A DNA stretch of 10,022 bases from Synergistaceae bacterium (GTDB lineage: Bacteria > Synergistota > Synergistia > Synergistales > Synergistaceae). Under the pieces are notes generated by a model that had not been told where the DNA came from, ran no database searches, and worked only from the letters and a program-made list of their open reading frames with translations. The DNA is taken from contig JAISWP010000149.1 of NCBI GenBank assembly GCA_031271065.1, positions 1 through 10,022 on the forward strand, read 5' to 3'. Position numbers and translations under genes: made by a program. Shown piece after piece: positions 1-6,987 of the stretch (position 1 is the first letter of the stretch; the number at the start of each line of letters is the position of its first letter).

Positions 1-445
1 CGGCAGCCTCGAACAGACGGAGGTCGACAACTGGCGCGGGGCTGTGGCTACCGCCATAGGGGCCGACGATTCAAGGGGCGACAGAATTTCCATAATGGCG
101 ATTCCGTTCGACACCAGAGAGGCGGATGCGTACGCGGCGAGATTGGCGGCTGAGCGCAGACAGAGGATGATAATCGGCGTGAGTTCGTTCGCCGTCCTTC
201 TTCTGACCGTCGTCGCGCTGCTGTTTTTGTGGCTGCGCAGGCACAGGAGGATGCTCATGCTTGCGGGCGCCCAGAGACAGGACATGGAGACCGCGCCGTC
301 GTTGCGGGAACTTCTGGAGAATCCCGATCTTATGACCTCCCAGGGTGAACTGTCGGTGCTGGAAGAGCAGTTGCGCAACTACGCGATGAACAATCCCGAG
401 GAGTTGGCCAACCTCATTAAAAACTGGGTGGTCGACGAGGTATGA
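1..445 (+). CDS. fliF: Flagellar MS-ring protein FliF, C-terminal part (5' truncated)
   Basis: FliF forms the MS ring in the inner membrane, on which the rotor and export gate are built. Only its last 147 residues are here; the frame is open from base 2, so the gene begins before the window. The fragment starts with a periplasmic segment ending AIGADDSRGDRISIMAIPF, which matches the usual FliF pattern before the second membrane helix. A hydrophobic helix follows (about bases 167-235, MIIGVSSFAVLLLTVVALLF) and then a basic WLRRHRR stop-transfer. The cytoplasmic tail (about bases 330-442, with EEQLRNYAMNNPEELANLIK) is the conserved helix pair that binds the FliG N-terminus. The TGA stop overlaps the fliG ATG by 4 nt (ATGA), which suggests translational coupling. 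Confidence 0.95.
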   Translation, partial: GSLEQTEVDNWRGAVATAIGADDSRGDRISIMAIPFDTREADAYAARLAAERRQRMIIGVSSFAVLLLTVVALLFLWLRRHRRMLMLAGAQRQDMETAPSLRELLENPDLMTSQGELSVLEEQLRNYAMNNPEELANLIKNWVVDEV

Positions 446-1452
446 GCAGAAATCAAGACCTCAAGGGACGTGAAAAGGCCGCGATACTGCTTATCGCTTT
501 GGGGCCGGATGCGGTGTCGAAAGCGTACAGGCATATTGACGACACCACCATCGAGCTTCTTACTCTTGAAATAGCCAACCTTCGAAAAGTTACCCCCGAC
601 GTTAAACTGGATGTATTGAAAGAAGCTCAGGAGATGATAATGGCTCGCGAGTTCATGACGCAGGGGGGCGTCGATTACGCGCGCAAACTGCTGGAGCAGG
701 CGCTCGGCGCCGACAAGGCTCAGGACATACTCCGCAGGATAACGGCGAGCCTGCAGGTGCGGCCCTTTGACTTCGTGAGGCATACCGACCCTCAGCAGCT
801 TCTCAGTTTCATCCAGAACGAACATCCTCAGACGATCGCGCTCATACTGTCGTACCTGTCGCCCGAGCAGTCGGCTCTCGTGCTGGGCGGCCTTCCTCCA
901 AGTTCGCAGTGGGACGTCGCCCGCCGTATAGCAAAGATGGACAGGATAACGCCGGAAGTGCTGCGGGAGGTGGAGCGCGTCCTTGAAAGGAAGCTGTCGA
1001 CGGTCATGGGACAGGATTTCACTATAGCTGGCGGCATAGACGCGGTGGTCAACCTGATAAACAGGGTCGATCGAGGCACGGAGCGCAATATCATCGAATC
1101 CCTGGAGGAGCAGGACCCTGAACTGGCGGAGGAGATAAAAAAACGCCTCTTCATGTTCGACGATATCGGCGGCATGGACGATCGCTCCCTGCAGCGGGTT
1201 TTGCGCGAGGTGGACCTGAAAGATCTCGGCCTTGCGCTGAAGGGCGCTTCGGAGGAGCTGAGACAGAAATTCTTCAAGAACATGTCAAAGCGCGCCGCGG
1301 ACATGCTGAAAGAGGATATGGATTTCATGGGCCCGGTGAGAGTTCGTATGGTGGAGGAAGCTCAGCAGAAGATAGTGAATGTCGTTCGCGCTCTGGAAGA
1401 GGCGGGAGAAATAGTTATCTCGCGCAGTGGAGAGGAAGAGCTGGTTGTCTAG
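442..1452 (+). CDS. fliG: Flagellar motor switch protein FliG
   Basis: FliG is the C-ring protein that contacts MotA and generates torque; it also joins FliF to FliM. At 336 aa it has normal length. The N-terminal domain (about 1-100, GREKAAILLIALG) binds FliF. The middle domain carries the EHPQT motif at 127-131, and a Gly-Gly linker sits at 197-198. The C-terminal torque domain covers about 200-330. The five charged torque residues of E. coli FliG (K264, R281, D288, D289, R297) have counterparts at identical spacing: K267, R284, E291, D292 and R300. The MFDDI segment at 238-242 and GPVR at 297-300 are also typical. The ATG overlaps the fliF stop. There is no well-spaced Shine-Dalgarno, so translation probably depends on coupling. 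All key residues are present, so it should be functional. Confidence 0.98.
   Translation: MSRNQDLKGREKAAILLIALGPDAVSKAYRHIDDTTIELLTLEIANLRKVTPDVKLDVLKEAQEMIMAREFMTQGGVDYARKLLEQALGADKAQDILRRITASLQVRPFDFVRHTDPQQLLSFIQNEHPQTIALILSYLSPEQSALVLGGLPPSSQWDVARRIAKMDRITPEVLREVERVLERKLSTVMGQDFTIAGGIDAVVNLINRVDRGTERNIIESLEEQDPELAEEIKKRLFMFDDIGGMDDRSLQRVLREVDLKDLGLALKGASEELRQKFFKNMSKRAADMLKEDMDFMGPVRVRMVEEAQQKIVNVVRALEEAGEIVISRSGEEELVV
1430..1447 (+). promoter_or_regulatory. Ribosome binding site and TTG start that set the fliH start
   Basis: The purine run GAGGAAG lies inside the last codons of fliG, about 8 nt before the TTG at 1445. It favours this start over the GTG at 1427, which would sit upstream of the purine run, and over the ATG at 1526, which has no comparable site. 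The overlap with the fliG TAG implies coupled translation. Confidence 0.55.
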
Positions 1453-2338
1453 CAATACGCCCAAACAGCGCCTGATACGCGCTGTCCGCCTTCTCCCCGG
1501 AACTGTGCGGGTTACGCGCGGCAAAATGGAGGAGATAGCCCCTGGTAATGCCGGAGCGACTGCGGCGCTGGATGATAAAATAGAAAGATCCGCCCTGGAT
1601 ATGGCGGAATATGAAGTTAAAAAACTCAGGTCGGAATTGCGAGGAAGAGAAACCGACCTCGCGGAGTCCAGGGAAGAATGCAGAAAATTAAGAGCCCTGA
1701 TGGAATCCGAACGCGCGGAACTGGAACGCGAACGCAGGGAATTTCTGGAAAAATCGGAGAGCGAAGCGGCGGAACTCAAAGAATCGTCGCGCGCCAAGGG
1801 ATACGAGGAAGGACACGCGGAAGGTCGTTCGCAAGGGCTGATCGAAGCAAAAGACGAAATGGAGCGGGAGTACGAGGGCAAATTTTCACATGCCCTCTCT
1901 TTATTGGAAGGGATGGTCAAGTCTCTCGAAGCGTCAAGAGAACGTCTGGCGGAGAGGCACGCCCCGCAATTGATACGCCTGTGGGAGATGATGCTTCGAA
2001 AGATGCTCGTCTCGATGGTGGAGTTGGATCCCGGCGCTGCCGGCCGTATAGTGGAAAATTTGCTGAAACGTCTCAGCGATCGCGAAAGGATCATGGTCTA
2101 TCTGAATCCGTCGGATGTGGCCATGATAGAGGAGAGCAAGGAGAATCTGATGGATTCCATCAGGGGCGTGAAATTTTTCGAGCTTCTATCCGACGACCAT
2201 GTCGACAAGGGAAGCTGCCTGATAGAGACCAACCTGGGCATATATGACGCGAGGTGGAGGACTCAGCTCGAACAGGTGTCGGCGGAAGTTCAGAACCTGC
2301 TGATGGAGAGCATGGCGGCTGATGGCTCAAACGGCTGA
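1445..2338 (+). CDS. fliH: Flagellar export ATPase regulator FliH (TTG start)
   Basis: FliH binds the FliI ATPase as a dimer, restrains its activity and anchors it to the C ring. I chose the TTG at 1445 (297 aa). It has a good purine-rich ribosome site just upstream (GAGGAAG, about 1430-1436) and overlaps the fliG stop by 8 nt. A GTG at 1427 would lengthen the overlap, and an ATG at 1526 would remove the conserved-looking LIRAVRLLPGTVRV. A long charged coiled coil (about residues 35-160) includes four glycines at exact 4-residue spacing (G119, 123, 127, 131; bases 1799-1837). This GxxxG run is characteristic of FliH/YscL. The C-terminal domain has LNPSD, a GSCLIETNLG motif and DARWRTQLEQV, which bind FliI in the family. 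Identification rests on this domain and on position between fliG and fliI. Confidence 0.93.
   Translation: MSSNTPKQRLIRAVRLLPGTVRVTRGKMEEIAPGNAGATAALDDKIERSALDMAEYEVKKLRSELRGRETDLAESREECRKLRALMESERAELERERREFLEKSESEAAELKESSRAKGYEEGHAEGRSQGLIEAKDEMEREYEGKFSHALSLLEGMVKSLEASRERLAERHAPQLIRLWEMMLRKMLVSMVELDPGAAGRIVENLLKRLSDRERIMVYLNPSDVAMIEESKENLMDSIRGVKFFELLSDDHVDKGSCLIETNLGIYDARWRTQLEQVSAEVQNLLMESMAADGSNG
1799..1837 (+). repeat. GxxxG glycine repeat within FliH
   Basis: Four Gly codons are spaced every fourth residue (G-YEE-G-HAE-G-RSQ-G) inside the FliH coiled coil. Such glycine repeats are known in FliH/YscL proteins, where they are thought to allow tight helix-helix packing in the dimer. Confidence 0.8.
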
Positions 2339-3671
2339 GATCGCCGGGGACGCGGCGGGAGATATTTTCATAGCGCTGGAGGGCCGTATGGCTCAGACGG
2401 AACTGGTACGCATAAACGGACGCGTCGTTCAGGTGGTGGGCCTCGTAATAGAGTCACAGGGGCCGGATGTGCAGATAGGCGATCTCTGCGAGATCAGGTT
2501 CCGCAACCGTGAGACGACACTCCGCGCCGAAGTGGTGGGTTTCAGGACTAATAGGGTGCTTCTCATGCCCCTGGGGGAACTGTCCGATATAGGGCCCGGG
2601 TGCGACGTCCTTTCGATGGGGCGTCCGCTTGGCGTTAACGTTTCGAACGCGCTTCTGGGACGGGTCCTGGACGGTCTTGGAAATCCGCTTGATTCGCTGG
2701 GCCCTGTTCCGGCCGCGAACTACTATCCGCTGATGTCATCTCCGCCGCATCCGTTGAGACGCCAGATGGTGGAAACCCCCCTTTCCGTGGGAGTCAAGGT
2801 GATAGACGGACTGCTGACTCTGGGGCAGGGACAGCGCGTCGGGATATTCGCCGGATCGGGAGTCGGCAAGAGCGTGCTTCTCGGCATGATGGCCCGTAAT
2901 ACTGAGGCCGATATAAACGTCATAGCTCTTGTCGGGGAACGGGGCAGGGAAGTAAAGGAGTTCCTGGATCGCGACCTCAGGGAGGCGGGGCTGGCTCGTT
3001 CGGTGGTGGTCGTAGCCACATCCGATCAGCCTCCGCTGGTCCGCCTGAAGGCCGCTCTCACAGCTACGGCGATAGCCGAATATTTCAGGGACGAGGGTAA
3101 AAACGTTCTCCTGATGATGGATTCGGTGACGCGCGTCGCCATGGCGCAGCGCGACGTAGGGCTCGCGATCGGCGAACCGCCGGCGACGAGAGGATACACG
3201 CCGTCGGTTTTCGCGTTTCTTCCGCGCCTTCTGGAACGGGCTGGAGCCGGGGAAAAGGGCAGTATCACGGCTATTTATTCCGTGCTGGTCGAAGGAGACG
3301 ATATGAACGAACCGATATCCGATACTGTGAGAGGGATTCTCGACGGACACTTCGTATTAAGCCGCGCTCTCGCCGCGAAATATCACTATCCGTCGGTAGA
3401 CGTTCAAAGAAGCATAAGCAGGGTAATGTCGACCGTAACCTCAGCCGAACAGAACGAGGCGGCCGGCAGGATCAGGGAGCTGCTCTCCGTGTACGAGGAA
3501 GCGCAGGATCTGATAAACATCGGCGCGTACAAACCGGGAAGCAACCCCAAGATCGACTGGGCGCTGAAACATATAGGCTCCGTGAATTCGTTTCTGAAAC
3601 AGGAGATAGGCGAGAGTTTTTCGTACAGCGACACCGTGGAACAGTTGACGTCTCTCGCGCCGACTCTGTAA
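2322..3671 (+). CDS. fliI: Flagellum-specific type III export ATPase FliI
   Basis: FliI hydrolyses ATP at the base of the export gate to help unfold and deliver flagellar subunits. It is related to the F1 beta subunit. At 449 aa it has normal length. Residues 1-110 form the N-terminal barrel (GRVVQVVGLVIES). The Walker A loop AGSGVGKS lies at 177-184, the catalytic region GERGREVKEF at 205-214, and Walker B NVLLMMD at 261-267. The signature GEPPATRGYTPSVF follows at 284-297. The VEGDDMNEPISDTVRGILDG block and the arginine region after FVLSR are intact. The ATG at 2322 overlaps fliH by 17 nt, with GGAGAG 11 nt upstream. A second in-frame ATG at 2388 has a stronger GGAGGG but would delete the N-terminal helix that normally contacts FliH, so I keep 2322. 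Confidence 0.97.
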   Translation: MAQTAEIAGDAAGDIFIALEGRMAQTELVRINGRVVQVVGLVIESQGPDVQIGDLCEIRFRNRETTLRAEVVGFRTNRVLLMPLGELSDIGPGCDVLSMGRPLGVNVSNALLGRVLDGLGNPLDSLGPVPAANYYPLMSSPPHPLRRQMVETPLSVGVKVIDGLLTLGQGQRVGIFAGSGVGKSVLLGMMARNTEADINVIALVGERGREVKEFLDRDLREAGLARSVVVVATSDQPPLVRLKAALTATAIAEYFRDEGKNVLLMMDSVTRVAMAQRDVGLAIGEPPATRGYTPSVFAFLPRLLERAGAGEKGSITAIYSVLVEGDDMNEPISDTVRGILDGHFVLSRALAAKYHYPSVDVQRSISRVMSTVTSAEQNEAAGRIRELLSVYEEAQDLINIGAYKPGSNPKIDWALKHIGSVNSFLKQEIGESFSYSDTVEQLTSLAPTL

Positions 3672-3689
3672 GGGCAAAGGTGAAGCGTA

Positions 3690-4142
3690 ATGGGTAAAGA
3701 GGTTGCGCGTTTTAAAAAAGTTTTGCGCGTCCGTTCGGTTGAGCGCGATATTACACAGATAGAACTGGCTGGGCATTTGAGCGAGGAAGACGCTATTCTG
3801 GGGCGTTTGGACGAAATGGAGACGAAACGCGAGAATGCGCTTTTTGACTTCTGTTCCGGCAGAAACGAGACCGTATCCCCTCAGCAATTGTGGCTGGAAC
3901 GCCAGAACATCGACCGCATAGAGCGCCTTCTCTCCGACGGCAGACAGGAACTGGAAACCTGCCGTTACAAGATAGAGGAGACGAAAGCCGAGTTGCTGGA
4001 GCGTCATCAAAACGTACAACTGATGGAACGTCACGTAAACCGTCTCGAAGGACAGGCTTTCAAGGCTGAGCTGGACCTGGAGCAGAAAAATCTCGACGAC
4101 ATCGCGTCAATGAGATATTGCCGCGTAAAGAGGGAGGTATAA
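3690..4142 (+). CDS. fliJ: Flagellar export protein FliJ
   Basis: FliJ is the small coiled-coil stalk that sits in the FliI hexamer and links it to the FlhA gate; in the family it also works as an export chaperone escort. The product is 150 aa, usual for FliJ, and almost wholly charged alpha-helix, with heptad-like stretches at about 5-55 and 65-140. It has no membrane segment or enzyme motif. FliJ sequences diverge strongly, so the call rests on length, the coiled coil, the opening FKKVLRVRSVERD (FliJ proteins usually begin with a similar FxxVLxxRxxxE pattern) and position right after fliI. The ATG has an AAGGTG site about 7 nt upstream. The gap after fliI is 18 bp and the gap to the next gene is 2 bp. 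Confidence 0.88.
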   Translation: MGKEVARFKKVLRVRSVERDITQIELAGHLSEEDAILGRLDEMETKRENALFDFCSGRNETVSPQQLWLERQNIDRIERLLSDGRQELETCRYKIEETKAELLERHQNVQLMERHVNRLEGQAFKAELDLEQKNLDDIASMRYCRVKREV

Positions 4143-4147
4143 CAGTG
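4132..4147 (+). promoter_or_regulatory. Shine-Dalgarno and GTG start of the lytic transglycosylase gene
   Basis: GGGAGGT lies within the last codons of fliJ, 6 nt before GTG 4145. The next in-frame ATG, at 4151, would be 12 nt away. The spacing favours GTG and rules out the longer TTG-initiated version from 4118. Confidence 0.65.
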
Positions 4148-4735
4148 AGAATGCCTGTCGCCGGTATCACCAGAGTATTGGGGCGTATCAGGGAGATAGA
4201 GGCGATGGTTTACCCAACGCCGCCGTCGCCTCCCGAGGACATTAAAGCTGGCGAGCGTTTTGAGAAAGTCATGGAGGAAGTTTTGGACGATCCCTACGAG
4301 CGGAAAGAGGAAAAAATTTCCGTGCCTTCCGGCCTCTCGGAGCGAATGTCCATGTGGGAGGACGACATCCAGAGGCTCTGCGAACAGTACGAAGTCGACC
4401 CTCATCTCGCGCGCGCCGTGATGCGCATGGAGAGCGGCGGAAATCCCGACGCCATATCCAGCGCCGGCGCGATAGGTCTGATGCAGTTGATGCCCGGAAC
4501 CGCGAAGAGCCTGGGAGTCGATCCCAAAAATCCTCTTAGAAACCTCGAAGGGGGTATCAAATATCTTGCTCAATTGGCCGATAAATATGACGGGGATTAC
4601 GTTAAGACGCTCGCGGCGTATAACGCCGGTTCCGGCAGGGTGGATTCTTACGGAGGAGTGCCTCCTTTCCCGGAGACTCAGCGTTACGTTAAAAACGTGA
4701 TAGCGCTTTACCAAAAATATTCCAGAGGCGATTGA
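4145..4735 (+). CDS. Flagellar operon lytic transglycosylase (SLT domain)
   Basis: This 196-aa protein has a C-terminal goose-lysozyme-like SLT domain (about 70-195) that should cleave the MurNAc-GlcNAc bond of peptidoglycan. The catalytic Glu is E96 in the MRMESGGNP motif. It is followed by SSAGAIGLMQLMPGTA and, further on, AAYNAGSGRV and ETQRYVKNV, all standard family 1 motifs. The N-terminal 60 residues contain a short helix (TRVLGRIREIEAM) and a Pro-rich acidic linker. I see no Sec signal peptide, lipobox or membrane helix, so export through the flagellar type III gate is a reasonable inference. GTG at 4145 was chosen because GGGAGGT (4132-4138) lies 6 nt upstream; a TTG at 4118 lies before that site. 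Located between fliJ and a MotE/YlxF-like gene, it probably opens the wall for the rod, the job of FlgJ or SltF elsewhere. Confidence 0.92.
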   Translation: MRMPVAGITRVLGRIREIEAMVYPTPPSPPEDIKAGERFEKVMEEVLDDPYERKEEKISVPSGLSERMSMWEDDIQRLCEQYEVDPHLARAVMRMESGGNPDAISSAGAIGLMQLMPGTAKSLGVDPKNPLRNLEGGIKYLAQLADKYDGDYVKTLAAYNAGSGRVDSYGGVPPFPETQRYVKNVIALYQKYSRGD

Positions 4736-4737
4736 GA

Positions 4738-5463
4738 ATGGCCGAATCAGACGACAGAAATATCGCAGAGGAATTATCCGCAGCCAGTGACCCCAGGCTA
4801 TCAACAGCGGCAGGCAAGCCGGGGAAGAAGAAAAAGAAAAGAAGAGGCTGCGGATTTTTTATTCTCCTCACGCTGCTCGCGGCAGGCGCCGCCGCCGGTC
4901 TTCAGGCAAGCGGGGGCGTTGACCTGCGCCCTTACGTATATCCGGTCGTCCCCAAAATACCTTATGTGGGGAGCCAACTATCGTCTCTTCTGTCAATACC
5001 GGAGATTTACGCCATGACCACGCAGGATCGCAGAAGAATAGAGCTTGACGAATGGGAATCGCTGATAGCCGAATCGGCGCGTTCTCTTGATATGCGCGAA
5101 CTCGCCCTCGACTCTCTCTCCAACGACCTCTCGGAGATGGAAAGGAGCCTCGGCGAACAGAGGGAGGAACTCGCGTCCCGCCTCGAAGCACTCAGCGGAG
5201 ACGAGCCGGGGAACGCGTCCGGCACGGGCGAAGGCTCCGGCGATACCGGCATAGAGGAGACCATAAGGACCTTTCAGGACATGTCTCCTCGCAACGCGGC
5301 GGCTATTCTGGAAAAATTGGACGCGGATCTTGCCGTCGCGATATTGGACGGTCTGCCGCAGGACACGAGAGGAACCCTGCTCGGCCGCATGGACGCCGAA
5401 ATAGCCGCGAACCTTACGCGGCAGTTGACCGAACTGCAGAAGGGGCGTCAGAGAAGAAGATAG
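4738..5463 (+). CDS. MotE/YlxF-like membrane protein with MgtE_N-type C-terminal domain
   Basis: This 241-aa protein has a cytoplasmic N-terminus with a Lys/Arg run (30-36, KKKKKRR) and one membrane helix (about 39-57, GFFILLTLLAAGAAAGLQA). A putative extracytoplasmic part follows, with a coiled coil (about 100-152), a Gly/Ser linker (about 153-171) and a helical domain (174-232) containing MSPRNAAAILEKLDADLAVAI. That last pattern is the MgtE N-terminal type of repeat seen in MotE and in Bacillus YlxF. YlxF occupies the same place, between fliJ and fliK. MotE proteins are periplasmic partners or chaperones of stator components in rhizobia, so a role in stator or basal-body assembly is plausible but inferred. 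ATG 4738 follows the previous stop by 2 nt. The exact family name is uncertain. Confidence 0.8.
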   Translation: MAESDDRNIAEELSAASDPRLSTAAGKPGKKKKKRRGCGFFILLTLLAAGAAAGLQASGGVDLRPYVYPVVPKIPYVGSQLSSLLSIPEIYAMTTQDRRRIELDEWESLIAESARSLDMRELALDSLSNDLSEMERSLGEQREELASRLEALSGDEPGNASGTGEGSGDTGIEETIRTFQDMSPRNAAAILEKLDADLAVAILDGLPQDTRGTLLGRMDAEIAANLTRQLTELQKGRQRRR

Positions 5464-5477
5464 GAGAGATACGCATG
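5463..5477 (+). promoter_or_regulatory. Ribosome binding site of fliK overlapping the upstream stop codon
   Basis: GGAGAG (5463-5468) shares its first G with the TAG stop of the MotE/YlxF-like gene and lies 6 nt before the fliK ATG at 5475. Termination and re-initiation are likely coupled here. Confidence 0.6.
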
Positions 5478-6932
5478 GCTGTTCAAGCGGCGGTATCATC
5501 ACCGGTTCAGGATTTTTTTCAGGTTCAGCCGGCAGCGCGGACTGACGCTCGCAATCAGGATGCGGCGCCGGCGGACGGCAGCGCGGGTCAGGATTTCAAA
5601 AAACTGCTGCTGTCGATGAAACAGACAAAACTGAGTTCATTGGGCAGAGATTTTTCGGATAAAAAAGATCCTATCCCGGCCATTTTGAAAATAAGCAGCG
5701 CCGTTGAGGCCGACGAAACCGGGGCTCTTCCGGATATCGAAATCACGGGAAACGACGTATCCGCGCAGGGGAAAAACGCGGCGGCCGTCTCGGAAGAGAG
5801 CGCGGCGGTCCCTTTCGGTCCTGATTCGGCGCTCCTCCCGCCCGGCGAAACGGACGCCGTTGAATCTACGGGCATCGCTGAGGATACCGATAACGCTGAG
5901 GATGCCGATAACGCGGAGGATGCCGAAAATCCCGATAACGCCCTCCCCCGCGTTCCCGAAACGGTTGAGAAAATTCCGGATATGATCGCCGGCGAAACCG
6001 TTTCCGTGGCTGCGCTCTATGCGCCAAAGCGGGCCGAATGTGAAGAGCGGAGCGAAACGGAGCCGCTTTCCGGAGAAAACGAGCCCGGCGTATATCCCGT
6101 CCCGGAGGATATTCCGAAAATTTCCTCAGACCTCGGCGCTAAATCCGCAAAACCGCGGGAAGGACGGACGACGGAAGACATTGAGCCGGAACTTCGCGCA
6201 GCCAATAGTGAGCGGCCGTATGAGGAAATTACTGACGAAGCGCCCGCCGCGCCGGATGAGATATCCGGAAAAATCCGGCGGAGCGCCGGCGAAATATCCT
6301 CCGCGCTGGATGGCATACCCGGCAAGCGGATGAACGCCGAAGCTCCGTCCGTCCCGCGGGGTGAAAAAACCGTGTCCCGCGGCGAAGATTCCCCGGCGGA
6401 CATATATTCGGGAGATAATTCAATTCAGACGGCGGTTTTCCCCGACGCTCAAGCCGAACGCCCCTCCTCCCGTCCGGATGTCCGCCCTTTCACGCAAGCT
6501 CCGGATGTTTACCCGCTCCGCTCCGGCAATAAATTCGGAGACGGGCTGGCGTCAATTGTGGAGCTGATGAGAAGGGACGGTTCGTCAGAGGCCCGCATCG
6601 TGGTCGAGCCTCCGGCTCTCGGACGGATAGACGTCTCTCTGCGGTCGTCGTCAAATGGAGTGGAGGCGCTGTTCAGGGTGGAGAACGAGGAGCTGAAACA
6701 GATGGTGCAGTTTCAGCTTGACTCGCTGAAAACTTCTTTGCAGGCACAGGGTATTCATGTTTCAGGTCTGGCGGTCGATATTAGAAATAGTGAAGGCCAA
6801 AAGGGCCGCGATTCCGGCGCTCCGAAAAAAGGACGCGGGGCGTGGCGGGCGGACGGCGGGGACGATATAGCGGAAGATATCAGGATATCGCGCCTCGACC
6901 TCGAAAACGGCCTCCTTCATTGGGTCGCGTAG
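5475..6932 (+). CDS. fliK: Flagellar hook-length control protein FliK
   Basis: FliK is secreted during hook growth, measures hook length and then switches the export gate (FlhB) from hook to filament substrates. Of 485 residues, about 1-350 are low-complexity, strongly acidic, Pro/Ala/Ser-rich and without predicted fold, as expected for the ruler part. Residues 354-438 form the conserved C-terminal switch domain: SEARIVVEPPALGRIDVSLR, then VEALFRVENEELKQMVQ and LDSLKTSLQAQGIHVSGLAV. The EPPALGRIDV block is the FliK hallmark (elsewhere L.P..LG.v.V). A basic linker (KGRDSGAPKKGRGAWR) and a short tail, LDLENGLLHWVA, close the protein. A 6-residue acidic tandem lies in the N-terminal part (5877-5930). 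Position between the MotE/YlxF-like gene and flgD fits. The N-terminal part is probably fast evolving; the C-terminal domain makes the call secure. Confidence 0.92.
   Translation: MAVQAAVSSPVQDFFQVQPAARTDARNQDAAPADGSAGQDFKKLLLSMKQTKLSSLGRDFSDKKDPIPAILKISSAVEADETGALPDIEITGNDVSAQGKNAAAVSEESAAVPFGPDSALLPPGETDAVESTGIAEDTDNAEDADNAEDAENPDNALPRVPETVEKIPDMIAGETVSVAALYAPKRAECEERSETEPLSGENEPGVYPVPEDIPKISSDLGAKSAKPREGRTTEDIEPELRAANSERPYEEITDEAPAAPDEISGKIRRSAGEISSALDGIPGKRMNAEAPSVPRGEKTVSRGEDSPADIYSGDNSIQTAVFPDAQAERPSSRPDVRPFTQAPDVYPLRSGNKFGDGLASIVELMRRDGSSEARIVVEPPALGRIDVSLRSSSNGVEALFRVENEELKQMVQFQLDSLKTSLQAQGIHVSGLAVDIRNSEGQKGRDSGAPKKGRGAWRADGGDDIAEDIRISRLDLENGLLHWVA
5877..5930 (+). repeat. Three tandem 18-bp units in fliK (6-residue acidic repeat)
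   Basis: Three consecutive 18-bp units encode AEDTDN, AEDADN and AEDAEN, followed by a partial copy (PDNA, to about 5942). They differ by only a few bases and stay in frame, so they look like slippage-type expansion within the disordered ruler region. Confidence 0.85.
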
Positions 6933-6987
6933 AGGCGTGAGATAAAAGGGAAATTTTCGAAGATAGGATTGAGGGAGGCTTGCGGCA
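6933..6987 (+). other. Short fliK-flgD intergenic gap with flgD ribosome site
   Basis: This 55-bp spacer holds a strong Shine-Dalgarno (AGGGAGG, 6972-6978) 9 nt before the flgD ATG. I see no convincing promoter pair, no hairpin followed by a T run, and no small ORF. Confidence 0.6.

Noticed and set aside
1285..2094. Minus-strand open frame (269 codons) opposite fliG and fliH
   Set aside because: The Ser/Arg-rich translation is a shadow of Glu/Leu-rich coding on the plus strand; there is no plausible ribosome site or domain.
4118..4144. Upstream TTG start for the lytic transglycosylase
   Set aside because: It lies before the strong Shine-Dalgarno at 4132-4138 and inside fliJ coding sequence; the GTG at 4145 is correctly spaced.
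5877..5942. Short tandem repeat considered as CRISPR or a regulatory iteron
   Set aside because: The units are contiguous 18-mers with no spacers, in frame within fliK, and encode a simple acidic repeat.
6933..6987. Possible internal promoter or terminator between fliK and flgD
   Set aside because: No -35/-10 or -24/-12 pair with proper spacing and no hairpin plus T run could be found by eye.
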